Shown here one piece after another: positions 46,631-59,800 of a stretch of DNA of 64,000 bases. The notes beneath the pieces are model-generated. The model saw only the letters and a program-made list of their open reading frames with translations. It had not been told where the DNA came from and ran no database searches. Origin of the DNA: Pochonia chlamydosporia 170. Lineage: Eukaryota; Ascomycota; Sordariomycetes; Hypocreales; Clavicipitaceae. Both the position numbers and the translations under genes were made by a program. Where the stretch lies: the NCBI RefSeq assembly GCF_001653235.2, contig NC_035793.1, forward strand, positions 3,534,001 to 3,598,000. The letters are read 5' to 3'. The stretch's first letter is position 1. Every line of letters starts with the position of its first letter.

Positions 46631-48227
46631 ATGTCTCTTTTCACGGCACAGCTTCATCCGGGTCGTGCGTTGGGTTTCCTGAGTAAGTAAGCCGTGGATA
46701 GCAAACATCTCCCAGCTCGTCTAGTTGACTAACACGACATGCCTGTGCAATGTAGTACTCGGCGCATCACTGCATGATGTCCTGACGCGGCTCAAGGCTG
46801 AACCGCAGCGTTTCCCAAAACTTGAAGTCGTTCACTCGCCAGACAGGCCGGTCACCGAACCAGTGTGTATAGTCCTTCCGCATAATGGAATCCGGCTGCG
46901 CTTTGATGGACCGGAGCAACGACTGCGCCTGATCGAGGTGGTGGAATTTACCAAGACTCATATCACCTTCAAGGATAGAGATTTATTGAAGCAGGCGACG
47001 AATGGTGCTTCCGCTCCGGGTTCGCCTATGCCAGGGGAGTCGTCGCTGGGGCCGACGTTTAGACACATCTACCATCGGCTGCTTGGACCGACCTACGGAG
47101 GCGAGTTCATCCCACCATCCAGTGGGCAGGAAGATGGGACCTATGTGCTTTCATATCCTGGAGTAGCTTTCAACTTTTCGTTGGCGAAGTCGGCATATTC
47201 ACCAGATAAGGACGTGGTCACGCTGTTGTCCGCTTCCTCAAGCCAGGTTGCGACATCGATGGCCGTGTTCAGCGGCACGTCGTGGGCAGAAGCGCGACAG
47301 ACATTATGGACAGAGACGCTACCAAGCGTTAAACAGACGTCAGTGCTGCCACGGACAAAGGACGCATATCCAGATGAAGTATCCTTGGTGCGAATACATG
47401 GCGGCGGAAAGCTAGACTTGTTTCGGAAGTGGACGAATAATGCGTTTAGAATCCAGCTCGGGGAGACGACGCCACAGGAATTGGTGATGGAGCTGGGTCC
47501 TCCGAATGCAATTTACCGAAAGAACGATCAAAAGATGGTGATTCACAAGTTACGGACCGCAAGCAACTCTCACGGTCGACCTGGTTCATCTGATATTGGT
47601 CGACCCGACGACCTAACCGATACAGATCAATCGTCTATGAACACTGGCTCAGATGACTCCGATAACGAAGAAGCCATTGATGAAGCAGCGGCGAGTAATC
47701 CATCGGGAGAGTGCTTTTACAACTACTTCTACCTTGGTTTCGACATCCTCCTTTCGTCACCAACTGTCCCATCAGCTATACCTCCCGGAGACGACGCCAA
47801 CGATCCGGCCGAAAATCCCATCAAGTCCCATCATCCTGACCGGCTTGTGGCCACGAAACTTGTTCTTCATGGCAACGTCCCCGGTTCTTATGAGTTCAAC
47901 CGCCACCGACGCTGTCGCTGGGACATCGCCTACCTAGATGATGTCACGTCCGAAACGGAGTTCAAATCCGTCGAAGAGCGGATGAATACGAAATGGGAGG
48001 GCGCTTACCCACCGGGGAAGGCACCACAACGGCAGAGGGGAATGGTCCTGAATAGGGGCTGGGGCGATAGTCCTGGGAGTAGTTGTGAGTTTCTGGGGGG
48101 ATGGGAAGAGAGTGGCGCGAAGAGAGCGGAGGCGAATGGGGATTCGACGACAACGTTGTACGGGTTCCCGGGGATGGTGTTTGAGGTGTTGAGGAATGAT
48201 TATGTTAATACCGTGACGATATTTTAG
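46631..48227 (+). CDS. PHAF1/UPF0183 family protein
   Basis: Exons 46631-46682 and 46756-48227 encode 507 residues. The short first exon gives MSLFTAQLHPGRALGFL, which joins to ILGASLHDVLTRLKAEPQRFP; together they form the conserved PGR.LGF.LG.SL start of the UPF0183 (C16orf70, phagophore/phagosome assembly factor 1) family. Further family blocks are PVCIVLPHNGIRLRFDGPEQRLRLIEV, PTYGGEFIPP, YPGVAFNF, LGPPNAIYRKNDQKM, YNYFYLGFDIL and GFPGMVFEVLRNDYVNTVTIF at the very end. Mammalian PHAF1 binds BCAS3 at the phagophore in autophagy; the fungal role is inferred from homology only. A low-complexity acidic linker (about 300-340) interrupts the middle. Length is usual for fungal members. Confidence 0.88.
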
Positions 48228-49850
48228 GGTATATATGGCGTTTGGGCTGTAGACTTGTACAGGCGTGAATATCAAATCCTTTGTATCTTTGCTTCACGCG
48301 TGTGGGAACTTGGACTGCTCAACTGTGCCCTGGACACCGCTCGGCTAGGGATGGGACAAACTACAACTTTGTGTCACTGGTTCGTGTGGGTAAATGACAC
48401 GTTCACTCTATATGGCATGTGAAAGGTGCAACACTGGGAATCGGTGGGAGAGGTAATGTCACGATTGTCAGGGATGGGTGAAGGCAGCTAAGGGTATCAT
48501 AGCATTCCGGTTTATGTATTACGAACGGGTGAATAATATGTGCCCGCGCATTTTCTTGTGTATTAGGCGTGAGAGTTTGTATTTCAACGTAGATTTATCC
48601 GGTCTGTCAAAGTCTCACTGGGTCGTGACACAGCATCAAAGATATTTGATCTTCATGGGGGTAGGGCCGTCACGAAACATACCGTACTTATCTGAGGGGC
48701 GTACTTCTCTGCTACTCTTCGTTTGAGTCTATGAGATAAAACTTATGTAGTAATATCACATGCCATCGAACAGTACCATACGAGCGGTACCTGTGAACAG
48801 TTAAGCTAGTGATACAACAAGATTCCGTAAGAAGTGCCGCTTGAGGTGCCGTCCACTTGGCATAACTATTTCACATGAAAACAAACTTACAACCCCAGCC
48901 CTGCCGTCTACGAAGTCATGGTCACACCAAGTCACAAACCATGATACCGCACACCGACACGCCGTATTAGTCCGTCAGCCCTACGGTCGTAGAGTCACAC
49001 ACGGACGGACACGCAGTTATCACAAGCAAATATAATGGTAGAGGGCCAATGTAGCTGCCATGAACCAGTCACATCAACGGTATACCAAATGTCTAATGAC
49101 AGTGCGTCGTGGCCATGACGCGTTAGGATCGACATCTTTGTGTTGACTTTTCACATGAATTCGTGGTAGGTCAGACAAATTTGTTGGGACTGGTTGATGC
49201 ATGGATGGTGGGTGTTGACAGCTGAACATGACGGTTTACTAGCTCGATGACGAGGCCTGAATAGGTAATAGACTACTGTCATATTTTGGAAACTCCAACA
49301 CTACTGTCTGTATTGTGGTATCGTGTTTGTGTAAGTGTTTCTACTGGTGATGTTTACTTGGAATTCACAACGTAACTTATAAGTAACAAATTGTTATCAA
49401 CATTACATCTACTTTCTACTATTAGAATTTACGAAAAGAAGGTCAAAATGCTCAAATATAATACAAAAATATTCAACGGCCGGCACCGACCAAACTAAAT
49501 GCCAACAAGATCCCCGCACCGGGGAAGTGGAGAAACCGGAGACGGAACCACAAGCTCGATATGCAGTCCGGCTCCGGGCTCATGCGTCGAAGCACACGGC
49601 ACGCACTAAATAAGCGAGGTGGCTGATGATGGGAAAGGGGAGAAGCGGCTCGTTGCTGTGTGAGAAAGGACCGCGTCATGGGCTGTATGGTTGGACTGAG
49701 GTGTTGTTGGTACAAGTGAGGTGTAAGTGGGTTGGATCCCACGCGGAAGATATAAAGGTGTAGCCTCCTCAACTGATGATGGTAGATACAATACACGAGA
49801 GAATTGAGTTAAGCTCTATGAGTGTTATTGGCAAAACGTTAGCAGTTTAC
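48228..49850. other. Intergenic region upstream of the P450 gene
   Basis: 1.6 kb without a supported gene. It ends in the P450 promoter; a consensus TATA box is annotated separately. The 49370-49480 part is AT-rich. Confidence 0.55.
49751..49758 (+). promoter_or_regulatory. TATA box of the P450 gene
   Basis: TATAAAGG about 100 bp upstream of the P450 start codon, a good consensus TATA. Most housekeeping genes in this window show none, so it hints at inducible expression. Confidence 0.6.
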
Positions 49851-49851
49851 C

Positions 49852-51559
49852 ATGGCAGTTCCCTTTCCACTATTCACGGCCGTTGCGGCCAGTGGCACAG
49901 TCCTGTTCATATTGCAGCAGAATGAATGGACGAGAAACATGGCTGCAGCAGTATTTGCTGCACTTTTCGGGAGTCAACTTACCATCTTTGCCATCTACAG
50001 CATGTTTGTTTATCCTTTCTTCGTCTCACCGTATCGTGGGCTGCCGAAACCACAGGGCGGCGACTTTCTCTTTGGACACACCAGGGGCATTATTAGAGAT
50101 GGCCTGGGAACAATCGCAAGAAAATGGTACCTCGCCCAAATGTCTTTGTCCTTGGCTGGCAAGTCTAACTTGATCCAGGATCGCGTCAATCCCCAACGAA
50201 GGCTTCATCCTCGTTCGCTGGGCATTCAACCGCGAAATGCTCCTAGTGACCTCGCCCCAGGCACTCTCCGAGATCCTCGTCTCCAAAAACTACGAGTTCG
50301 AGAAGCCCCAGTTTCTCCGTGATACACTCGGCCCTGTAATAGGACACGGGCTCGTGCTTGCCGAAGGAGACGCTCACAAGATCCAGCGCCGCAACCTGAT
50401 GCCCGCGTTTGCCTTCCGTCACATCAAAGACTTGTACCCGCTGTTCTGGCAAAAGTCGCGGGAGGTCGTACGCGCCATGACGGCAGAATGCAACGACAAG
50501 GGCGTGATACACATGGAGGCGGGGACTTGGGCGTCACGGTGCACTCTGGATGTCATTGGTACAGCTGGACTGGGGAAGGACTTTGACGCTATTCACGATG
50601 AGCACAATGAGTTGGTGGAGACGTATATGACGCTTTCACACCCTTCGAAGACGGATAGATTGCTTATGCTGCTGGCAGAGTTCGCGGGTCTGTTTGTCCC
50701 TGTTGAGCCACTAATTAACGTTCCTATACCAAGGGTACGACGGGTTTTGAGGTCTGTTGATCTTATCAGAGGGGTTTGTCGGGATCTCATCCGGGAGAAG
50801 AAGGAGAAACTTAAAAAGGGACAGCTCAATGATGTGGATATCCTGTCGATTGCACTGAAGAGCGGTGTGTTTACAGAAGGCGAGCTTATCGACCAGATGA
50901 TGACGTTTCTCGGGGCGGGACACGAAACTACTGGTTCGGCTTTAACTTGGGGCATATACACCATGTGTCGTTTTCCGGAAATACAGGACCGTCTCCGCGA
51001 TGAGATTCGCGCTAGTTTGCCCTCGGTCGATGAAGAAACGGATATTTCCAGCCTCGATATCGACAAGTTGCCCTACCTTAACGCCGTGTGCAACGAGGTC
51101 TTACGAATGTACAGCCCTGTTCCACAGACTCTCCGCGAGGCCGTCTGCGACACAACCATCCTGGACCGTCCTATTCACAAGGGCACGAGGCTTATTCTCG
51201 CGGCGTGGGGCACAAATGTCGACACTAAGCTCTGGGGTCCTGACGCCGGCGAGTTCAAGCCGGAGAGGTGGCTATCGGTGAATGATGGCGGGGAGCATTC
51301 TGTCAAGACGGCGTCGCTGGGCGGCGCGAGTAGTAATTATGCGTTGTTGACGTTTCTGCATGGACCGAGGAGCTGTATTGGGCAGGGGTTTTCAAAGGCC
51401 GAGTTTGCATGCCTGTTGGCGGCGTGGGTTGGACGGTTTCGGTTCGAGTTGAGGGATGCTAGGTTGATGGATGAGGGGAATATGGTGTTTGAGCAATTGG
51501 TGACGGTTAAGGCGGTAGAGGGATTGTATGTGAAGGCTACGGTTGTGCCGGGGTATTAG
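49852..51559 (+). CDS. Cytochrome P450 monooxygenase
   Basis: Two exons, 49852-50126 and 50179-51559, encode 551 residues. Two hydrophobic segments near the N-terminus (about 5-20 and 31-58) are followed by a proline-rich hinge (SPYRGLPKPQGGDFLFGH), typical of an ER-anchored class II P450. The intron is 52 bp with a CTAAC branch point; splicing restores KWIASIPNEGFILVRW. Signature motifs: I-helix AGHETT at about 337-342, K-helix ExxR (EVLR, about 398), PERW, and the heme-binding loop FLHGPRSCIGQG with the axial Cys at 491. The subfamily cannot be assigned by eye. An MFS transporter follows 2.6 kb downstream on the same strand, but no synthase gene is present, so this is not a classical secondary-metabolite cluster within the window. 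Detoxification or lipid oxidation are possible roles. Confidence 0.93.
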
Positions 51560-54193
51560 TAGTATGGATTGTATATTTTGGGTAGGATGTAATGCTGATG
51601 GTTGTTGATGGACGCACTCGAGTGTAAGGGAGTGTGATTCCGTGCATGTGTGGTGTTGGAGGTGATGTTGTGGATATTGTCAGATTGTAGCCAACAAACG
51701 GGAGCAGCTGTGAATCTGATCCACTGTGCCAAGAGACTTATTTGATAGAGGCTATTTGCTTGTCAGATCAATGTGTGATTTGGACTGAGTTCAAGGGCAG
51801 CAATAGATGCCGTGGTGTGCTGCATCTCCATCTATTTCAACGTTATCTCGCAACTATCTGAGTTGATTCTTGAGCGTCGGTCGCATCGCATTCTGCCATG
51901 TCACACTATTGTGATCAAATCCTTTGCAAAGTTCCTCCTGCGGCTTATGCTTATGTGTATGGTTCCATCAAGTTACACAAGTAAGCGTCAAGTGCGATAT
52001 CGATAAGTCGTGCATGACCGTCGCATAAGGAGAAGGACTCCTCGCCACCGCCCAAAGGAAAATCAAATCAACTTTAACACCAAGGAGGTTTGGACTTGGT
52101 GAAAACTTAAAGACCAAATGAAGGAAGAATACTAACCAGATAGAAGTCTAGGCCCCATGTGGCACATACAATGTGGCGTTGGCACAGTCCACCTGGCACT
52201 GGCAATGGAACCATCAGCTTACATTATGTTTCCGAAATGTCGTCTTGCCATATGGACATGAAACTAGCCCGAATACCGAGCCTAGTGTTAATCTGGGCAG
52301 AATGAACAGGTTCACATGAAGACGTTGTCTTAGAAAATGCTCATGACTCCCATACAGTAGCCCAAGTCGTAAGCATTGCGTGGAGTTTGTGCAAGAAATT
52401 TCCAGGATTCAATGGTGTCAGTCAGCTCGCGACGCGACGGAATCGTATTTCCGAGCCGGATTGTGGCGGAAAGGAATAGTTATGGGTACACGGGAATGCG
52501 GCAGCGCAGCCTGGTCAGCGGGGGCTGCAAGCATAGCTTGTAATATGGAGCTTCAAAGTACTGAGAGAAAAAATGCGAAAGTTCACAGATTTCAATGTTT
52601 TCATCTGTGGTTGCAGTGGCATTTAGATGGTAGGGCTGTAGATGCCTATGTTAAATCGAATTTGTTGAATTGACTGTCGTGGTATGGAGTCTCTTCGACA
52701 CGGGATTTGTCGTGGCCGGTGTGGTCTGATTGATAAGGAAGGTGCCATGATGGGATGGATGCAAGATAAGTTAATCTCGCCGAATCAGTGCCTGTCCGAG
52801 CCGAGCCGACTAGAGTATTCGCAAACAGAGTCGTCATCTTGACTAGAAGTTATACGTATTGATTGCACCATGAACAGCAAAGAAAAAGTAGTATGTTGGC
52901 TTGAGCTTACGACGTTTATCGGCTGTAGATGGGTTGAAAGAGACTCTCGTGTGACGATGGGTGTAATACCCGCTTAACCCCGTCTTCACCCCAATTTCCA
53001 TTTCCAGACTCGATTCCGTACTGTAGTTCCAGCATAACATAACAGCATCTTCGGAACCCCACTCCACCCTTGTCTAACCGGTGGGAGATGAGACCAGGCG
53101 AGCCAACGAAATGGAGACCACCATGGGCATGCTGAATAATGAATTGCTTGATGGCAAAGAAAAAAAATTGCAGCCAGACGCCATCCGCTCGGCGCCATAT
53201 CCACGCACAATGCTGCCACCAAAACTGTCGGGTGATCTAACTTGTCCAAGTGGCCTGAGCATTGGTGGGTTTCAATTGTCAGTGGAGCCCATTGCCGTAG
53301 AATGCTCCTTCCCCCGAGTGATGGCTCCGCAGCCGTCACCGGTGGTCGGGCCTCTTTCTGGCCGACATGACGCATTGATTGGTCACTGACCTCCCTGTAG
53401 TGGCTGCCGTCTGGGTCCTTCCTGCCTGTTGGTGCAGTACCCATCCACAGCCATGGGTCAACTTGTGGGAGGGAGAGTGGGAGAGTGGGAGCGTGGGAGT
53501 TAGTCGTACATCCGAAAGCGAAACCATGACAAGTCGAAAATAAATCGAGCCCAGCCCATTGGCAATTTGTTCTTGAGTCGAGCATTTTTCACTTTGTAAT
53601 TTACTGGAAACTTTCTTATTTTTACATCTTCCAGAAGACGGTATACTCGAGCCTGCGGTTTCTTGATATTACGTTGTGCCATCTCGAACCTGACCAGGCA
53701 CGCCAGCCGACTAGCAGAATATTTCGTTGCCCCCAACTTTTGAAAGAGGCCACTAGAATTGGCCAAGGCTAGACCACGCCAAACCAGCCAGACCAGACTT
53801 GACCGATCAGAGTTGCCGAGGGCATCCCTAACGAAGCAACAGACCTACAAAGTGGTACAGAACGCCCTCCCAGACAATTGGAAGTTTTGTCACCCGTTGT
53901 CATTGATGTGCATCCCATCGGCTGGCCCCGACGGCGAACTTTCTCCGACATTTCAAACCACTAGTCAATTCCCTGCTCATTTCTTGAATCTCTTTCCAAT
54001 TTACAACCTCTAGTTGTTCTTGAACCGAGAGTTCTACATCGCCACCATATTTGGACTTCGGTTGCCACCCAAACCTGTTGCAACCTGTCTCACCTATAAG
54101 ACAACCGGCCAAAGAGTGTTGGTTGCGGACGCCACTCATCTTCAGCGCCAGCTTTGAGACACCACGGGTTGAGCCAGCACCCAAACTCCAGAC
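51560..54193. other. Intergenic region between P450 and MFS transporter
   Basis: 2.6 kb with no supported gene. A minus-strand frame at 53585-52986 (199 codons) has no recognisable protein content. GAGAGTGG-type short repeats lie near 53468-53500. The last ~400 bp look like the MFS leader and promoter. Confidence 0.5.
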
Positions 54194-56041
54194 ATGGCGT
54201 CTGATCCAGCAACGCCTGACAGGCGAACTAGCTCAGAGAGAACGGTCGACGTTGAACGAGATGCTGGCATAGAAGACTTCAAAATTCAACACAACCACGA
54301 ATTGCCGATAAATAACACCACGGAGACTGAGAAGGGCTCACAAACGGGAGATGGCGTTGAAACCACACCCGCAGCCAACAACACTGCCAGCCAACATGCA
54401 AATCAAGCTGCAAACTCGCAGCATGCCGAACCTGAAGCTGAGCGGACACAGGTCGAGACTTTCCTCGTCGTCTTCGCCTTATGTCTGGCTCTTTTCCTCG
54501 CCGCCCTCGACATGACCATCATCACCACCGCAATTCCAACAATATCGAGCACGTTTGACTCCAGCTTGGGCTACATTTGGATTGGCTCCGCTTATCTTCT
54601 CGGCAACGCGACTTTTGTACCTACATGGGGCAAGATCTCAGACATTTTCGGCCGAAAGCCCGTCTTGATTGGCGCCGTTGTCATCTTTTGGATCGGCTCG
54701 CTCCTTTGCGCCGTTAGCAATAGCATGGGCATGCTCATCGCTGCACGAGCCATTCAAGGTGTTGGTGGCGGCGGTACCATTGTGCTGCCCAACATTTGCA
54801 TCTCAGATTTGTTTTCTATGCGCAAGCGTGGCATGTATTTTGGTATTTTGGGCGGTGTATGGGCTATTGCGTCGGCCGTTGGTCCCGTGCTTGGAGGCGT
54901 CTTCACCAGTAAAGTTTCCTGGAGATGGTGCTTTTATATCAACTTGCCGCTGTCAGGAGTCGGCATCATCATTCTCATCTTTGTGCTCAAACTTCACAAC
55001 CCGAGAACCCCTATGAAGCAGGGACTTTTGGCTATTGACTGGGCGGGCAGCTTGTTGATTATCGGCGGCACACTCATGTTCCTCTTTGGCCTCGAGTTTG
55101 GCGGCGTTCAGCATCCCTGGGACTCCGCCACAGTTATTTGTCTCATTGTATTTGGTGTCGTTACCATTGGCCTCTTTGTGTTTTACGAAGCCAAGGTTGC
55201 AAAGTATCCCATCATGCCAGTCTCATTGTTCAAACACCGAACCAGCGTCGCTGCCTTTGCCCTCTCCTTCATGCACGCCTTCACCTTTATGGGAGGCAGC
55301 TACTGGCTTCCGCTTTATTTCCAGGCCGTCATGGGCGCGACGTCTCTTCTCTCAGGCGTCTACCTCCTCCCGTTTGTTCTCTCCCTCTCCATCACCTCCG
55401 CCGGCGTGGGAATCGTCATCAAGCGCACAGGCAACTACAAGATCCCCATCATGTTCGGTCTCACCGTCATGACACTCGGCTTCGGCCTGTTCATCGACCT
55501 CGGTGACGATAGAAACTGGGCCAAAATCATCGTCTTCCAAATTATCGCTGGTATCGGTGTCGGCCCCAACTTCCAGTCTCCCCTAATTGCTCTACAGACC
55601 AACGTTGAGCCTCGTGATATTGGTTCTGCTACTGCAAGCTTCGGCTTCCTCCGCCAGCTGGGCACCTCGATCTCCGTTGTCGTCGGCGGCGTTATTTTCA
55701 ACAACCAGATGCAAGCACAGGAGGGTACGCTGCAGCAAGAACTTGGTCCCAAGCTAGCTAGCATGTTTACTGGTTCCCGCGCCGCAGCCAGCGTGCACGT
55801 AGTTGGCGATTTGCAAGGCCACGACGCTGCGGTTGTCAAGAATGCCTATTGGAACGCATTGCAGAAGATGTATATTCTGTTCACGTGCACGGCATTTGTT
55901 GGGTTGGTGCTCAGTTTCGCCATTAAACAGAAGAAGTTGAGCAAGGATCATACGGAGCACAAGACTGGCCTGCAGTCGTTGAAGAAGAGAGCGGAGGGAG
56001 ATGCGCCTGAGGTGGCCGAAAAGAAGGCCCTTGAGAATTAG
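54194..56041 (+). CDS. MFS transporter, DHA2-like 14-TM drug/metabolite exporter type
   Basis: Plasma-membrane or vacuolar proton antiporter type. Single exon, 615 residues from ATG at 54194. A hydrophilic N-terminal tail of ~90 residues (Asn/Thr/Ala-rich) precedes about 14 hydrophobic segments. The DHA2-type signatures are visible: LDMTIITTAIPTI in the first membrane segment, motif A GKISDIFGRKP (about 146-156), RAIQGVGGGG in TM4, and motif C-like GVWAIASAVGPVLGG in TM5. It also shows SWRWCFYINLPL, common in fungal toxin- and drug-efflux members. The C-terminal tail is lysine-rich. The substrate cannot be deduced. The same-strand P450 upstream might be functionally related, but the gap is large. 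Confidence 0.92.
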   Translation: MASDPATPDRRTSSERTVDVERDAGIEDFKIQHNHELPINNTTETEKGSQTGDGVETTPAANNTASQHANQAANSQHAEPEAERTQVETFLVVFALCLALFLAALDMTIITTAIPTISSTFDSSLGYIWIGSAYLLGNATFVPTWGKISDIFGRKPVLIGAVVIFWIGSLLCAVSNSMGMLIAARAIQGVGGGGTIVLPNICISDLFSMRKRGMYFGILGGVWAIASAVGPVLGGVFTSKVSWRWCFYINLPLSGVGIIILIFVLKLHNPRTPMKQGLLAIDWAGSLLIIGGTLMFLFGLEFGGVQHPWDSATVICLIVFGVVTIGLFVFYEAKVAKYPIMPVSLFKHRTSVAAFALSFMHAFTFMGGSYWLPLYFQAVMGATSLLSGVYLLPFVLSLSITSAGVGIVIKRTGNYKIPIMFGLTVMTLGFGLFIDLGDDRNWAKIIVFQIIAGIGVGPNFQSPLIALQTNVEPRDIGSATASFGFLRQLGTSISVVVGGVIFNNQMQAQEGTLQQELGPKLASMFTGSRAAASVHVVGDLQGHDAAVVKNAYWNALQKMYILFTCTAFVGLVLSFAIKQKKLSKDHTEHKTGLQSLKKRAEGDAPEVAEKKALEN

Positions 56042-56848
56042 ATGTCCTGAGACGTTCATGTGATGTTTTTAAGATGGCAGGTGCCAGATTTGTGTTACCA
56101 TAGGCGTTTGAGTTTTTGGAAACTGCATTGCATTGGGTGCGCAATAGCATATACTCAACTTATATAACTGTTAATAGATACTTGTGTATACTGGGTGTGT
56201 AGCTTCGTTGAATGCAGGTTGTGTTGATACTTCTGTAGCTAACTGTGTCGATTTGAGGTGCAATGACACCATTTTGGCTCTTCAACCAAAAGCCAAACCG
56301 TCATAATGCGCGCTGTTCATGAAACAACCGCCCAATCGGCTGCATCAGCCGAATCAATTGCTGCAGATTCAAGCTGGTGGAGCTTTGAGAGGAGTCTGCA
56401 TGAATGTGGTGAAGCTAACGAAGCTTCAAAGGTGTCGGTGGCGGTTGTCGGGGCAACAGCTGGTGCCCGTGTTGATTGAGCGCTCCTTCCTAGTCGCGGC
56501 GCTAGCTGTTTACTTGTGTGCTCGCTCTCTTCCTGGCACGTCGACGTCTGTCTGCATGGGCACCCCTCCCACACAAGGATTGTGCAACGACCGGAACTAC
56601 TCCAGTCTGCCTGCACCCATATCAAAGCTGGTGAATAATTTGAGGTGTGGTGGTGTTGGTTTTATCACATCAACACATTTAATATATCTACGTCTGTTCT
56701 TGTTTTTGTTGTCGTTTTGTTTTTCTTCCTCTGGGCCGGGCACACGTCTCATCAATCACCGAACCGACCGCGACGTCACGCGGGCATCACTGCCAAACTG
56801 GCTTCCCGACGAACTACGCGCTCCGACCGGGAGCTAAACCGGTCAACA
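56042..56848. promoter_or_regulatory. Intergenic region upstream of kinesin-5
   Basis: 0.8 kb holding the MFS 3' end and the promoter and leader of the kinesin. An open frame runs upstream from the kinesin start to 56645, but it begins at a GTG in T-rich leader DNA. No other gene recognised. Confidence 0.5.
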
Positions 56849-59800
56849 ATGAGCGCGAGCATTCGCTCCGGCGCCGGCAGTCGGAATGGCATCACTAGAC
56901 AGCCCATTGTGCGATCATCATCAACAAGGCTGCCTTCGTCGCTAAGCGCAGCGAGAGGAATTCCTGACCGCGCCGGTGCAGCGTCTCCCGCAGATTCTGT
57001 GTCGACGGCCACGACGAGCATGAAGCGCAAGGAGCGTGATTACGAGTCCGATGCTGGCACTGTCGGCGGCGAGGAGACCAATATTAATGTGGTTGTGCGG
57101 TGTAGAGGACGGAGTGAGCGCGAAATCAAGGAGAATAGTTGTCTGGTCGTGCAGGCGGATGGCATCAAGGGAAGTGCTGTTGGTCTGTTGATGGGCCCGA
57201 ATGCGCTGAGCAACAAGTCATATACCTTTGACCGCGTTTATTCCGCTGCAGCGGATCAGGTGCTGGTGTTTGATGATACAGTTAGACCGATATTAGACGA
57301 GGTATGCGGTTGAATCATAGGAGACTCTGCGCGGGTTGTGATGATAGCTAACATGCGGTAGATGCTTGCTGGATACAACTGCACCATCTTTGCCTACGGT
57401 CAAACGGGAACGGGCAAAACGTACACCATGTCCGGAGACATGACAGAAACCCTGGGCATACTCTCAGATCACGCGGGCATTATCCCTCGTGTTTTACACG
57501 AACTGTTCCATAAGCTCGAGATTGACGACAGGGAACATTGCGTGAAATGTTCCTTTATCGAACTGTACAACGAAGAACTCCGCGATCTACTCTCTGTTGA
57601 CGAAAGTGCAAAGTTGAAGATTTACGACGACGCGTCAAGGAAAGGACATGCCGCCACAGTTGTTCAAGGCATGGAGGAGAAGCACATCAAGAATGCTTCC
57701 GAGGGTATCAAGGTGCTTCAGGATGGTAGCTTGAAACGACAGGTGGCAGCTACCAAGTGCAACGATCTCAGCTCTCGAAGTCATACCGTCTTTACCATCA
57801 CGGCTTATGTTAAGAAGACAAACAACCAAGGCGTGGATGATTTTATCAGTGCTGGAAAGCTCAACCTTGTAGACTTGGCCGGGAGTGAAAACATTCAACG
57901 ATCAGGAGCCGAGAACAAGCGGGCTGCTGAGGCCGGTCTCATCAACAAGTCCCTTCTCACCCTCGGCCGTGTTATCAACGCGCTGGTGGATCGTACTGCC
58001 CATATCCCCTACAGAGAGTCCAAGTTGACGCGCCTGCTACAAGATTCTCTCGGTGGCCGGACTAAAACCTGCATCATTGCTACTATTTCTCCGGCCAAGA
58101 CTAATCTTGAGGAGACGATTTCTACTCTTGACTATGCGTTCCGCGCCAAAAATATCAAGAACAAACCACAAGTTAACCCCCTACTCAACAAGAAGATGCT
58201 CTTGAACGAGTTTGCCAACGAAATCGAGAAGCTAAAAGGTGAACTCATCTCAACGAGACAGCGAAACGGCGTTTATTTGTCCAACGACGCGTACGAAGAT
58301 TTGACTGCTCAAAGTGAATCGCGTCGTATTGTGCTCGAAGAACAGGGCGCAAAGATCGAGACTTTGGAGACCAACCTGAAAAACAAAACTCAAGAGCTGT
58401 TTTCTCTGACGACTTCGTTTATGGGACTGAAAAAGGACCACGAGGGGACAAGAGCTCAGTTGAATGACACAAAAGGGGTGCTTGATCAAACGGAAATAGT
58501 CCTTTCCGCTACACGCAGGTCACTCTCCGAAGAAACTAGGCTACGAAAGGCCCATGAGCAAACGGAGGAGAAGCTTACTGAGATTGGAGGCGAGCTCATC
58601 AACAAGCTGCACAAGACGGTCAATGATGTTACAGGTCTCAGGGCGAAGAACAAGCGCAAATCAGACTTACAATCCTTGAATCGTGCCGCTTGGGGGACGT
58701 CACAAGCGCAGGTTGCAGATGTCACGTCCATGGTTGAGCGGCGTGTACTTGAATTTCAAGGGGAGCAACAGGGGCACATAACAAGTGTGTCACAACGAAT
58801 GACGTTATTCGTGGACGAGGAGTTGAGGAAGCTTTCGTCAACGCAGGCGTTTTTAGATGAGCATTTCAATGTGTTTGTCGACTCAAAGAAGCAGTTACTG
58901 GAGAAGAAGCAAGCTTCAAAGGAAGATATGGACGAAGTACTGGATGAGATCAAGGTCGTGAGGGATACTGTGAAGAACAAGGTCGGGGAGAGACTCCAGG
59001 TCATGTCACAGGCCGCGGAGAGGATATCAGGGGACGTTTTACAGGAGATGACCAACTTTCACACACAGGTATAGTGACTTTTGTCATCATTTCGACGAGA
59101 ACCGTTGTTACTAACTTTGTTGCTGTAGCTCCACAACTCGTACAGCACCCTTGGAAAGGACTTCAAGTCCATATTTGAAGACCTTGTCAAGCACATTACT
59201 GCACAACGCAGCGAGGCGGACAGCCTTCGAAGGCAGTTGCACAGCGCCATGAACACCATCGCCTTGCAAAACAAAAGCCTTTCGACACGTGTCCAGGAAG
59301 CATTGGCTGAGGAGCGACGGCAGACCGCAGAGGACCGTCAAAATTTGATGACTCAAATCACCAGCTTGATCAACTCTCAGGCCGACGCACAAGAAGCTCG
59401 GCTTGCCGACAGGGCGACCCTCATCCAGAAGAGTGTTGCAGAGTCCAATACCTCAATGGAAGCAGCCATGTCGCAATATACACAAGGAATGGAGAAGTGG
59501 GATGGCAAGGAGAACGACCTGATGGAGGAAGTCAAGAAGTCTCGCGAGCTGCTAAAGACCAAGTTGAAGGACGACTGGACCCTAGCAAGCGACCAAAGCA
59601 CATCTATTCAAAACATGGCCAAGTCGATTCACGCCGAGACAGCACGGGTCGCAGAAGAGCAAACCGACGACCTGGACACGCAGATGGAGGCACTGGACGA
59701 CTTTGTCAGCCGGGCCAAGTCGGAAAACGCCAGTCACCACGAGTCCCACGGCCAATCTCTACAAGGCTTGTCAAATACCGTGGAACAGTCGTTTGGTAAC

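Noticed and set aside
52986..53585. 199-codon minus-strand open frame between P450 and MFS genes
   Set aside because: Composition is Trp/His/Pro-rich and irregular, with no domain; a plus-strand frame overlaps it.
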